Assembly: GCA_900538575.1 (NCBI GenBank)
Contig: UPZA01000008.1
Span: forward strand, 1 to 64,000
Length of the DNA: 64,000 nucleotides
From: an uncultured Ruminococcus sp.
GTDB taxonomy: Bacteria; Bacillota; Clostridia; Oscillospirales; Ruminococcaceae
Direction: 5' to 3'
The position numbers and the translations under genes were made by a program. Positions 1 through 8,353 of this stretch are shown one piece after another. Positions within the stretch are counted from its first letter, which is position 1. The number at the start of each line of letters is the position of its first letter. The notes below the pieces were generated by a model that saw only the letters and a program-made list of their open reading frames with translations, was not told the origin of the DNA and did not search any database.

Positions 1-3
1 CCA

Positions 4-54
4 CGATGTAATAGAGGGGTCTCGTATGAAATAGGAGACCCCTCTATTACATCG
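4..54. repeat. Perfect 20-bp inverted repeat
   Basis: Bases 4-23 and 35-54 are exact reverse complements separated by an 11-nt loop, forming a very stable hairpin. No T-run follows on either side, so it is not a classical intrinsic terminator. It could be an element-end structure or the stem of a small RNA. Confidence 0.8.
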
Positions 55-77
55 GAATGAAATTATAGCGTATTTAC

Positions 78-97
78 AAGGCTTTCGCCTTTTTATT
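78..97 (+). terminator. Short hairpin with T-rich tail
   Basis: A 5-bp stem (AAGGC/GCCTT) with a 4-nt loop is followed by a T-rich stretch. It would end transcription entering from the left of the window before the TnpW-like gene. The stem is short, so the call is tentative. Confidence 0.4.
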
Positions 98-226
98 TAT
101 TTTTATGCGCTGTCTTATGTGGTTAGAACACTTTTGTCATGGGTTGGTGGAACAGGTAATTTTTCAAAATCGGACATGCATAGACAATTTTTTTCTCACA
201 TAAAAATGATATGGGAGGTTTTGTCT

Positions 227-403
227 ATGGAAAAGGATACATCACTGACAGAAAAAGAAAATGACAAAGAAGAAAATACATATACCGTGACAATTGATAA
301 TAATACGTATCATATAATCAGTAAATTCATAGGAATAGATACTTCAAGTAAAATCCTATACGATTTGGCAGTGAAACGAATCCTATATAATGATTCTATA
401 TGA
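227..403 (+). CDS. TnpW-like small transposon protein
   Basis: This is a 58-residue acidic, lysine-rich protein. Its C-terminal half has a short beta-strand region (TYTVTIDNNTYHIISKF) followed by a helix ending in AVKRILYND. That pattern resembles the TnpW family carried by Tn4451-type transposons beside the TnpX recombinase. The start at 227 is chosen because GGGAGG lies just upstream; an in-frame upstream extension to 119 has no ribosome site. It precedes a complete large serine recombinase, which supports the assignment. The role of TnpW is not established, and the match is by pattern only. Confidence 0.55.
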   Translation: MEKDTSLTEKENDKEENTYTVTIDNNTYHIISKFIGIDTSSKILYDLAVKRILYNDSI

Positions 404-434
404 ATTCATATTTTGAAAAAGTAACAAAATCAAC

Positions 435-463
435 TGGAATTTACTGCTTTTTTGTGCTATAAT
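435..463 (+). promoter_or_regulatory. Sigma-A-like promoter of recombinase gene
   Basis: An extended -10 box TGCTATAAT (TATAAT at 458-463) sits 17 bp after a weak -35 TGGAAT, about 60 bp upstream of the recombinase start. The AAAGGAGG ribosome site precedes the ATG at 522. Confidence 0.55.
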
Positions 464-521
464 CAGTACAGAAAATGATATTTGTCCGGTTGGTTTTTGT
501 TGTATTCAAAGGAGGTCAGAA

Positions 522-2117
522 ATGGGAATACAACAATTTTATTCTGTCGCTATTTACTGCCGTTTATCGGTTGACGATGGAACTAACTTGGAAAGCATGA
601 GCATTGCAAGTCAAAAAACAATGCTGACAGAATACGTGAAAAAGCAAGGCTGGAAACTGATTGATATTTATGTTGACGATGGTTACAGCGGTGTGAATTT
701 TGAACGTCCCAATTTTCAAAGAATGATACACGATATTGAACAAGGCAGAATCAATCTTGTCATTGTCAAAGATTTGTCCAGATTGGGCAGAAATTACATC
801 ATGTGCGGACAGTACACAGAAATCTATTTCCCAGAAAAGAATGTACGCTTCATTGCCTTGAATGACGGGATTGATACCCTTTATTCCAACAACGACATTG
901 CGCCGTTCAAAAATATCCTAAACGATATGTACGCAAAGGATATTTCGGTAAAAATACGTTCTTCTCTGCATGCGAAGGCAAGAAAAGGCGAATTTCTTGC
1001 GCCTTATGCGCCATATGGATTTTTGAAAAGTCCAGAAGATAAGCATATTTTGATAATCAATGAGGAAATCGCACCGCATATCAGAAGAATGTTTGAATTA
1101 AGTTCTTCCGGAGTTTCAACAAAGAAAATTGCTAAAATTTTGGAAGAAGATGGAGTTTTAACACCTTTGGACTATCGAAATTCTAAAAAGAATTCGGTCA
1201 ATGGTACATTTCAAAAGAAATATACTTGGGACGGCGCTGTTGTTAGGTGGATTTTAAGAAATCCGGTATATGCCGGACACAATGTGCAATGCAGAAAACG
1301 TGTACAGTCTTACCGTACAAAGAAAATTGTACCGAATAAGCGTGAAGACTGGATTATTGTGGAGAATACCCATCAAGCAATCGTCAGTCAAGAATTGTTT
1401 GACACTGTACAAAAGTCGCTTGACGGAAGATTACGTTTTGTTAAAAGAACAGGCAAACCGCAGATATTTTCCAAACTGTTCTACTGTGCGGAATGCGGTT
1501 ACAGTATGCTCCATCACGACAGAACAAATTATCCGAAATACTATTCTTGCGGAAAGTATCGCACAGACGGTACAAAAGCTTGTACTTCTCATCATATTAC
1601 ATATGAAAACCTTTACAAAATAGTATTGGAAGACATACAAAGGCATGTAAAGTTGATTGAAGAAGACGAGGGAAAAGCCATTCAGGAAATTCTTTCTGTG
1701 AAATGTTATGCGGAAGAAAAACAGCTTGCCAAAGCCAAAAAGGAATTGAAACAAGCAAAGAAACGTCTGGAAGAAATGGACGCTCGAATTAAACGAGTGT
1801 ATGAAGATAATCTCAGCGGAAAAATACCGGATGATTTGTTTTCGGTGTTTATCACAGATTATCAGAATGAAAAGCAAACACTGACAGAAACAGTTCATAC
1901 ACTGGAAGACGAGGTTAGTACGATTCAAGAAAACAGGACGGACGTTTCAAGATTTATTGCACTGTTAAAAGAGTACGCAAACATTACAGTACTTGACAGA
2001 CAAACTTTAACTGCATTGATTGATAAAATTACAATCAGCGAGGATAAAAATCAGCAAGGTAAAAAGAACAAGGAACAGACGATTACGATTTATTACAAAT
2101 TTGTTGGAGCGGTTTAA
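522..2117 (+). CDS. Large serine recombinase (TnpX/TndX type)
   Basis: This complete 531-residue recombinase should cut and rejoin element ends through a phosphoserine intermediate. The N-terminal resolvase domain carries IYCRLS with the likely nucleophile Ser16. The conserved DDGYSGVNF and VKDLSRLGRN blocks follow, then a recombinase DNA-binding domain (about 150-290), a zinc ribbon near 324-350 (CAEC and CGKYRTDGTKAC), a long coiled coil (about 385-470) and a DUF4368-like tail ending YYKFVGAV. A strong AAAGGAGG site fixes the start. It is more AT-rich than the recombinases downstream, suggesting a separate origin. With the TnpW-like gene upstream it looks like the integrase module of a Tn4451/Tn5397-like element. 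Confidence 0.9.
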   Translation: MGIQQFYSVAIYCRLSVDDGTNLESMSIASQKTMLTEYVKKQGWKLIDIYVDDGYSGVNFERPNFQRMIHDIEQGRINLVIVKDLSRLGRNYIMCGQYTEIYFPEKNVRFIALNDGIDTLYSNNDIAPFKNILNDMYAKDISVKIRSSLHAKARKGEFLAPYAPYGFLKSPEDKHILIINEEIAPHIRRMFELSSSGVSTKKIAKILEEDGVLTPLDYRNSKKNSVNGTFQKKYTWDGAVVRWILRNPVYAGHNVQCRKRVQSYRTKKIVPNKREDWIIVENTHQAIVSQELFDTVQKSLDGRLRFVKRTGKPQIFSKLFYCAECGYSMLHHDRTNYPKYYSCGKYRTDGTKACTSHHITYENLYKIVLEDIQRHVKLIEEDEGKAIQEILSVKCYAEEKQLAKAKKELKQAKKRLEEMDARIKRVYEDNLSGKIPDDLFSVFITDYQNEKQTLTETVHTLEDEVSTIQENRTDVSRFIALLKEYANITVLDRQTLTALIDKITISEDKNQQGKKNKEQTITIYYKFVGAV

Positions 2118-2139
2118 TGCTCCTTCGTTCCGTTGATGA

Positions 2140-3528
2140 GGGTATGGTGACGCAGGACTCAGCGGAACAGGAACGGAATGGCGTGATGAATTTCAAAGAC
2201 TGCTTGCCGATTGTGAGGCAGGCAAAATAGACATTATTCTTACAAAGAGCATTTCACGATTTGCCCGAAACACGGTTGACCTTTTGACAACAGTCAGATA
2301 CCTGAAAGAACTTGGTGTGGAGGTCAGATTTGAGAAGGAAAATATACATTCTTTCTCCGGGGACGGAGAACTGATGCTTTCTATCCTTGCATCCTTTGCA
2401 CAGGAAGAAAGCCGAAGCATTTCGGAAAATGTGAAATGGGGTGTCAGAAAGAGATTCCAGTCCGGGGATATTGGAGCAGCCAATAAACACATTCTGGGTT
2501 ATCAGTACGATGACAACCTTGGAAAGTACACTATTATTCCCGAAGAGGCTGAAATAGTAAAGCTGATGTTCCAGCGTTACCTTGAGGGGATTCCTTTGCA
2601 AGGCATCTGTGATGAACTGAACGGCAAGGGCTACCGCACAATTAACGATAAGCTATTCCAGGAGGCGTCCCTCAACAATCTTATTCACAATGAGATTTAT
2701 GCCGGAGACCTTGTTCGGCAAAAGTGCTACATCATCGATCCAATCAAAAAGACTAAGGCTCGGAACAATGGCGAGTTACCACAGTACCGCTTGACCGATT
2801 GCCACGAGGCAATTATCGACAGAGAAACCTACAGTAAGGTTCAGCAAGAGTTTGAACGCAGGACTGCAATGCTCAATCCCACTTACTGCTTTACCGGTAA
2901 AATCCGCTGTGGTGTCTGCGGGCAGTCTTTCACAAGAAAAAAGGGTAATCAGAAAGGCAAAACCTATGTGCACTGGATTTGCCGTTCAAAGAAGGAGTCG
3001 GTGCGAAGCTGCAGCATAAGAAATTTTGCTGATGCCGCCTTAAAAGACATCTGTGCTGAAGTCTTGGGTACTGATACCTTTGACGAGGTACTTTTTGTAA
3101 ACCAGATCAAGCAGATGGTGGTGCAAGCCAGCGGTGATATTGAATTTCACCTTGTGCAGGGCGAGTGCCAAGTGTGGCATGATTTAAAAATCAGCCCTAC
3201 AAGCCACGAGTTTACAGTGACCGATTGCTTCCAGAATAAAGTCTTCTGCGGAAAGTGCGGTCATCCTTACCACCGGGTAGTTTCCGCAAACAAGTGGACT
3301 TACTGGTATTGCATTGGGAAGAAATATGGTTACAAAGGTGTGGAGTGTGATGCCCAAAACTATGCGGATTTCCAATTGCGAAGAATATCCGCGTATATTC
3401 TTGGACAGCAGGAATTCGATGAAACCACCTTTGAAAATCAAGTCGAGAAAATCATGGTACTTGAGGATGGCAGCCTTGAGTACAAATTCTACGAAGGGAG
3501 AACAGAAATATGGCGAAGAAAAATGTAA
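2140..3528 (+). pseudogene. 5'-truncated serine recombinase
   Basis: The open frame begins directly after tandem stop codons at 2134-2139 and reads YGDAGLSGTGTEWRDEF, which is the middle of a resolvase domain. The first 60-70 residues, including the catalytic serine, are missing. The rest is intact: TKSISRFARNTVDLL, a recombinase domain, and two zinc ribbons (CGVCGQSF near the middle and CGKCGHPYH near the end). A TTG at 2284 could be an artificial start but would still lack the active site. Only 22 bp separate the previous recombinase stop from this fragment, pointing to an element boundary there. It overlaps the next recombinase by 19 bp, so the pair was originally an operon. Confidence 0.8.
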
Positions 3529-5090
3529 CCGTGATTCCTGCAAGCATTAACAGGTTCACGGCAACTCCTATCAATAGCCGAAAGAAACGCCGGGTTGCAG
3601 GCTACGCTCGTGTTTCTACCGATATGGAAGACCAGCAGACAAGCTATGCCGCTCAATGCGATTATTACACCAATTACATCCAGAGCCGTGAGGACTGGGA
3701 GTTTGTTGGACTGTATTCTGACGAAGGAATCAGTGCAACATCCATCAGGTACCGTGACGGTTTCAATCAGATGGTGGATGATGCCCTTGACGGCAAAATC
3801 GACCTCATTATTACCAAGTCAGTCAGCCGTTTTGCAAGAAACACGGTAGACAGCCTTTCCACCATTAGAAAGCTGAAAGAAAACGGCACGGAATGTTACT
3901 TCGAAAAGGAGAACATTTGGACATTTGACAGCAAGGGCGAACTGCTGATTACCATCATGTCAAGCCTTGCCCAGGAGGAAAGCCGGAGCATTTCGGAGAA
4001 CTGCACATGGGGCATGAGAAAGCGTTTTGCTGACGGAAAAGTATCTGTTCCCTTTGGCAGATTTCTCGGCTATGACCGTGGCGAGGACGGCAACCTTGTG
4101 ATTAACGAAGATCAAGCGAAAGTTGTCCGCAAAATCTACGGTTTTTTTTTACAAGGCAAGTCACCCTACGAAATTGCAAAACGGCTGACTGCGGAAAACA
4201 TTCCGACACCGGGCGGTAAAAAGGTATGGGGCAAAGCGGTGGTGCAGAGCATTCTTACCAACGAGAAGTACAAAGGCGACGCCCTTTTGCAGAAGGTTTA
4301 CACCACGGATTATCTTTCCAAAAAGAAGAAAATCAATGAGGGCGAAGTGCCGCAGTATTATGTGGAAGGAAACCACCCAGCCATTATCGAACCTGCGTTA
4401 TTTGACCGAGTGCAGAAATTGATGGCAGTCAGACAGCCGGGGAAAAACAGAAAAAGTTCGGTCAGCATTTTTTCCAGTAAAATAAAATGCGGACACTGCG
4501 GTTCATGGTACGGCTCAAAAGTATGGCACTCCAATGACAAGTACCGCAGCGTGATTTGGCGGTGCAACCACAAATACGATGATGGCGAGAAATGTGCTAC
4601 ACCGCATTTGAGGGAGGAAAACATCAAGGAGAAATTTGTGGAGGCAATCAACCGTTTCTCAGAGGATAAGGATATCATTATCCAAAACCTCCGGTTGGTG
4701 TTGGCAGAAGCCTTTGACACCGCAGACCTCCGAGCCGAAAAAACAAGCCTGCAGAATGAGTTGACGGTTGTGGCTGACCTTATTGAACGGTGCATTGCTG
4801 ACAATGCACAGATGGCACTTGACCAGGATGATTACGAAAAGAGGTACAATGAACTGGTGGAGCGTTACAACACGGCCACGGCACGGCTTACAGAATTGGA
4901 AGACCGAATCGGCACTTTAACATCAGAGAAAGAAAAGACCACGGTATTCCTGGAACGCCTGCAAAGACTGCCGGACATTGTAACGGCATTCGATGAAGAA
5001 ATGTGGCAAGGCTTATTGGATTATGTGACGGTTTACGATAAGAACGATTTGAGATTTACCTTTTTGGATGGAACGGAAATCAGTATCTAA
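3510..5090 (+). CDS. Large serine recombinase
   Basis: This complete 526-residue recombinase has the catalytic motif GYARVSTD (Ser36), then SDEGISATS and TKSVSRFARNTVDSL. A recombinase domain (about 185-290), a zinc ribbon (CGHCGSWYGSKV followed by WRCNHKYDDGEKC) and a C-terminal coiled coil (about 400-470) follow. The start overlaps the end of the truncated recombinase upstream by 19 bp, so the two were probably cotranscribed and worked as a pair, as tandem recombinases do in some Firmicutes integrative elements. A strong terminator follows. It is the second of only two recombinases here that keep an active site. Confidence 0.9.
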   Translation: MAKKNVTVIPASINRFTATPINSRKKRRVAGYARVSTDMEDQQTSYAAQCDYYTNYIQSREDWEFVGLYSDEGISATSIRYRDGFNQMVDDALDGKIDLIITKSVSRFARNTVDSLSTIRKLKENGTECYFEKENIWTFDSKGELLITIMSSLAQEESRSISENCTWGMRKRFADGKVSVPFGRFLGYDRGEDGNLVINEDQAKVVRKIYGFFLQGKSPYEIAKRLTAENIPTPGGKKVWGKAVVQSILTNEKYKGDALLQKVYTTDYLSKKKKINEGEVPQYYVEGNHPAIIEPALFDRVQKLMAVRQPGKNRKSSVSIFSSKIKCGHCGSWYGSKVWHSNDKYRSVIWRCNHKYDDGEKCATPHLREENIKEKFVEAINRFSEDKDIIIQNLRLVLAEAFDTADLRAEKTSLQNELTVVADLIERCIADNAQMALDQDDYEKRYNELVERYNTATARLTELEDRIGTLTSEKEKTTVFLERLQRLPDIVTAFDEEMWQGLLDYVTVYDKNDLRFTFLDGTEISI

Positions 5091-5099
5091 TTATGAAAG

Positions 5100-5147
5100 A
5101 ACTCCTTGCGGTCGGTAGGCAAAATCACCGATTGCAGGGAGTTTTTC
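5100..5147 (+). terminator. Intrinsic terminator after recombinase
   Basis: A 17-bp stem (5100-5116 with 5127-5143, three positions wobbling or mismatched) has a 10-nt loop and a T-run at 5142-5146. It directly follows the recombinase stop codon. Confidence 0.8.
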
Positions 5148-5252
5148 TCGTTATAAGAGAAAATGCACCCACCCTCTTGAAATCCTCAAAAAGTGTGGGG
5201 AAAAATCAAAAAGTGTAGGGCAAATTCAAATTGTATCAAAGACGGCTATTAG

Positions 5253-6764
5253 ATAGACGATGGTTTTACAGGTACGAATTTTGACCGTCCTTCTTTTAAG
5301 GAAATGTCGGCGGATATTGAAAAAGGTCTTGTGAGAACAGTCATTGTCAAGGACTTATCCCGTTTCGGCAGGAACTATATCGAGGTCGGCTCTTACTCCG
5401 AAATCATCTACCCCGAAGCAGGCGTGCGTTTTATCGCCATCATGGACAATGTGGATACAGGCAGTCTTGAAAGCAACGAATTTGCCGCCTTTACCAATCT
5501 GTTCAACGAATGGTATCCGAAAAGCACGAGCAAAAAGGTAAAGGAAGTCAAAAAAGCAAAGGGGCTTGCGGGCGAGCATTTAGGTGCGCCGCCTTACGGG
5601 TATCTGAAAAATCCCGACGACAGTACCCGCTGGCTGGTGGACGAGGAAGCGGCGGCAGTAGTCCGCAGGATATTTTCCCTCTGTATGCAGGGAAAGGGAA
5701 TGTCTGCGATTGCCACTATTTTGTGGGAGGATAAAGTGCTTACCCCGTCAGCCTACAAAGCGTCCAAAGGCATCGGCGTAGCCAGAGTATCGGAAAATCC
5801 GTATAACTGGGAAACTTCCATGATTGCGACCATCTTGGAGAATGTGGCATATATCGGCGTGACGGAAAGTTTCAAATCCACCCGTTTAGGCTTTAAGAGC
5901 AGGAAGCGTATCCCTACCGCCAAAGACAGGCGGGCATATATCGAGGACGCACACACTCCTATCATAGATAAAGAGGTGTGGGATAAGGTGCAGATGATAC
6001 GGCAGGGAAAGCGCAGACCGACCAAAAGAGGCACAACCAGTATGTTTTCGGGGCTTCTCTATTGTGCGGACTGCGGGGCGAAATTAAGTCTTGCCACCGC
6101 CAACGGTTATACGCACTTCCGCTGTTCGCAGTATAAGCGAACGAGCAGGGCAAAGGAATGTACGCAGCACTATATCCGAGAGGACGCACTGTATCAGTTG
6201 GTGTTAAAACAGCTTCAGCACTTTCTGTCCTATTTGCAGCAGTTTGAACGGGTGTTTATCAAAAGGCAGATTGACACGACCCTTGCACAGCGCAGGTTTG
6301 AACTGTCCGCCAAACAGAAGCAGATAGAAAAGGACGAAAAGCGGATAAACGAGCTTGACCGCCTGTTCCGTAAAATCTATGAGGATAATGTCAACGGGAA
6401 ACTGAACGACGAGCGTTTTTACAAGCTGCCCGACGGATATGAATCCGAGCAGGAACAGTTAAAGCGTGAAATCGAAGCGTTGACCGCAGAGATTAGCGAA
6501 GCCGACACGGAAGCGGCCAATGTAGCGAAGCTGATAAGCGTCACGAAGAAATATACCCGTATTGACGAACTTACGCCCGAAATCCTTAACGCCTTTGTGG
6601 ATAAAATCGTAGTCCATGAACGGGTAAAGAAAGACGGAAAACGGACGCAGGCGATTGATGTCTACTATTCCTATGTCGGGATTGTGGACATCCCCACGGA
6701 CGAGGAAATGCGTGAAATGGAACGGGAATATCTGCGGCGTACCAATCATCAGCAAACTGCCTGA
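5253..6764 (+). pseudogene. 5'-truncated TnpX-like serine recombinase
   Basis: The frame opens right after a TAG at 5250 and reads IDDGFTGTNFDRPSF, so the catalytic N-terminal segment is absent. An ATG at 5304 gives a 486-residue product that could be made but could not catalyse recombination. The remaining VKDLSRFGRNYIEVG block, recombinase domain, zinc ribbon (CADCGAKLS and CSQYKRTSRAKEC), coiled coil and DUF4368-like tail (VYYSYVGIVDIP) are intact and close to the TnpX/TndX group. Base composition is richer in GC than its neighbours. The break lies at the same aligned codon as in the recombinase fragment at 2140. Confidence 0.8.
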
Positions 6765-6775
6765 ATACAGGCAAA

Positions 6776-6817
6776 GGCAGGAGAAAATCCGTACTCCTGC
6801 CCATACATATCTTTTTT
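6776..6817 (+). terminator. Terminator after last recombinase fragment
   Basis: An 8-bp perfect stem (GGCAGGAG/CTCCTGCC, 6776-6783 and 6794-6801) is followed within 10 nt by a T6 run. It likely ends transcription from the recombinase block. Confidence 0.5.
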
Positions 6818-6854
6818 ATCCCTATCTGGTTTAACACATATTCCATAAACGAAG

Positions 6855-6893
6855 AAAAACCCTCTAAGGATTTTAAACCTTAGTGGGGTTTTA
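6855..6893 (-). terminator. tmRNA terminator
   Basis: On the minus strand, a stem of about 13 bp (AAACCCC-CTAAGG with CCTTAG-GGGTTTTT) ends in a T-run, about 75 nt past the tmRNA 3' end. It separates ssrA from the mobile block. Confidence 0.65.
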
Positions 6894-6969
6894 TGTGTTA
6901 TTACAACCAAACCGTAACGGCAAAGCCGCCTACATAATAAAAGTAGCAGGGTTTTGTGTAATATTGTGT

Positions 6970-7339
6970 TGGTGGAGGCGACGGGAATCGAACCCGTGTC
7001 CGAAAACCAATCCGCATAACTTTCTACGAGTGTAGTTTATCGTTTAAAATTCCCTCTGCCGGCCGGCGATAAACAGTCTGCCGGCTTTGGTATCTCCGAA
7101 TACATTAATACGGCAGGAGCTTTCCGTATTAACGTTCACCACTAATCTGTGCCCTGGCTTTTGTCGTGGTACTCAAAAGGAGGACAGTAGCAGACTTAGG
7201 CTGCTACCTGTAAGTTTCTTGTGCTTACAGTAATGTTTTTTCTAGCGTTTATATTTAAACGTGGTGCAGTTTAAAGAGTATACTCCTGCTCTACTCGCTT
7301 ATTATGGTTCAAAGTCCCCGTCGAAACCTTTACGCCCCC
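6970..7339 (-). ncRNA. tmRNA (SsrA)
   Basis: The minus strand begins GGGGGCG at 7339 and ends CGCCTCCACCA at 6970. These pair as a 7-bp tRNA-like acceptor stem with encoded CCA and a T-arm containing GGTTCGATTCCCG. The resume frame runs from 7246 to 7196 and encodes ARKNITVSTRNLQVAA then TAA. The stop sits in a hairpin loop (GTAGCAG...CTGCTAC), as in other tmRNAs. It acts with SmpB to free stalled ribosomes and tag the nascent chain for proteolysis. The smpB gene lies 2 nt upstream. The 16-residue tag is longer than the usual 10-12 but keeps the VAA end. Confidence 0.95.
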
Positions 7340-7341
7340 GA

Positions 7342-7803
7342 TTAATAACGGCTTTTGACCGCTCTCTCAATCTGACGTTTCGCATCCTTTTTAGCGGCGT
7401 CTTCACGTTTGTCGTATAGCTTTTTTCCTTTGCAAAGTCCGAGTTGAATCTTTGCGATGGAGCCCTTAAAGTAAATTGACAGTGGAATCAAAGTCAGTCC
7501 GTCCTGTTTGACTTTTCCTAAAAGCCGGTTTATTTCCTTTTTGTGAATTAAAAGCTTTCTGACTCTTATAGGGTCACGGTTAAAAATATTTCCTTTTTCA
7601 TATGGAGATATGTGCATACCCTTTATAAAAAGCTCGCTTCTGTCAATAGAACACCAGCTGTCCTTAAGGTTGACTTGTCCTTGTCTTAGAGATTTAACTT
7701 CAGTACCCGTAAGCTCTATACCTGCTTCCATACTCTCAATAACGAAATACTCATGTCTTGCTTTTCTGTTTTCAGCTATAGTTTTGAAATTCTGTTTACT
7801 CAT
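7342..7803 (-). CDS. smpB: SsrA-binding protein SmpB
   Basis: This 153-residue protein binds the tRNA-like domain of tmRNA and delivers it to stalled ribosomes. The family pattern is clear: IAENRKARHEYFVIE at the N-terminus, GIELTGTEVKSLRQGQVNLKDSW, HISPYEKGN, RKLLIHKKEI and the basic tail KREDAAKKDAKRQIERAVKSRY. The start at 7803 is preceded by GGAGG; a 20-codon upstream extension has no site and overlaps the promoter. It is followed almost at once by ssrA on the same strand, so the two are likely cotranscribed from the consensus promoter at 7835-7863. Confidence 0.97.
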   Translation of the reverse strand: MSKQNFKTIAENRKARHEYFVIESMEAGIELTGTEVKSLRQGQVNLKDSWCSIDRSELFIKGMHISPYEKGNIFNRDPIRVRKLLIHKKEINRLLGKVKQDGLTLIPLSIYFKGSIAKIQLGLCKGKKLYDKREDAAKKDAKRQIERAVKSRY

Positions 7804-7834
7804 GAATATACCTCCGTTTCTTTGAGAGTATTTA

Positions 7835-7863
7835 ATTATACTATGTTTTAATAAAAATGTCAA
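7835..7863 (-). promoter_or_regulatory. Consensus sigma-A promoter for smpB-ssrA
   Basis: On the minus strand TTGACA (7863-7858) and TATAAT (7840-7835) are separated by exactly 17 bp, a perfect consensus, about 30 bp upstream of the smpB start codon. Confidence 0.9.
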
Positions 7864-7885
7864 GTCTTTTTTTGATAGTTAATAA

Positions 7886-7921
7886 TTTGTTCATAATTTG
7901 TTCACACAAAAAATACAATTA
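7886..7921 (+). repeat. 36-bp shared upstream element, copy 1
   Basis: This 36-bp stretch is identical to 10304-10339. It contains two TTTGTTCA half-sites in tandem, with AAT-rich spacing, followed by an A-run. It ends 35 bp before the -35 box of the dockerin-only gene. Its twin ends 34 bp before the -35 of the cysteine protease gene. A shared regulator-binding site is the simplest reading. Confidence 0.75.
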
Positions 7922-7956
7922 AAAAATTATTATATAAATTTTGTGGAATTTGTATA

Positions 7957-7985
7957 TTGAAATTTTACTTGATAAATTATATAAT
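7957..7985 (+). promoter_or_regulatory. Sigma-A promoter of protease island
   Basis: TTGAAA (7957-7962) and TATAAT (7980-7985) have a 17-bp spacer, 63 bp before the ATG at 8049. The 36-bp repeated element lies just upstream. Confidence 0.7.
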
Positions 7986-8048
7986 ATTTATAAGAAGCTA
8001 TAGGGAATTTTTGTCAATTATTTGTTTATTTATGAAAGGTTGGTTATA

Positions 8049-8338
8049 ATGAAGCTCAAAAAAGTTTTAGCGGTAGTTTCGACTGCTGTGGCTGTAATTG
8101 TAGGTACAATGAGCGGCGCTTCGGCGTTAAATGCTCCGGCGGCTATGATGTCAACGGTGATGGCTTTGTAAATATATCAGATGCTGTTGCAATCAACATG
8201 GCGTTGATTGGCAATTGGAAACCGTCAGATTTATCTGACATTGATGTAAATCAGAACGGCGTTGTTGATGATTTGGATAGAACGTCTATTATGGCATATG
8301 TTACAATGGTGGGTATTCTGACAATCACAATGCAGTAA
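8049..8338 (+). pseudogene. Secreted dockerin-only protein, frameshifted
   Basis: ATG at 8049 starts a clear signal peptide (MKLKKVLAVVSTAVAVIVG then SGASA) that stops at 8169-8171. In the next frame, from about 8137 to 8338, lies a complete type I dockerin: GYDVNGDGFVNISDAVAINMAL and DIDVNQNGVVDDLDRTSIMAYV, two calcium-binding loop-helix repeats. One extra base (or two missing) near 8136-8143 separates the halves. Joined, they would give a protein of about 96 residues that is exported and docks onto a cohesin. Whether the shift is real or a sequence error cannot be told here. A GGAGG-led serine protease gene follows 15 bp downstream. Confidence 0.65.
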
Positions 8339-8353
8339 AAGGAGGAAACTGAA

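Larger units (their letters stand above)
1..6817. mobile_element. Remnants of nested serine-recombinase elements
   Basis: This block holds a TnpW-like gene and four large serine recombinase genes in tandem on the plus strand, ending just before the tmRNA terminator. Two recombinases are complete and two lack the first 60-70 residues, as expected if later elements inserted into the recombinase genes of earlier ones. No conjugation, replication or resistance cargo lies between them. The left boundary may lie outside the window, and no flanking direct repeats were found. That it is one composite of several elements is inference. Confidence 0.6.

Noticed and set aside
6970..7000. tmRNA 3' end as an attachment site for the adjacent mobile block
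   Set aside because: ssrA is a known integration site, but no repeat of its 3' end is visible at the left side of the block. The recombinases here are serine type, which rarely use it.
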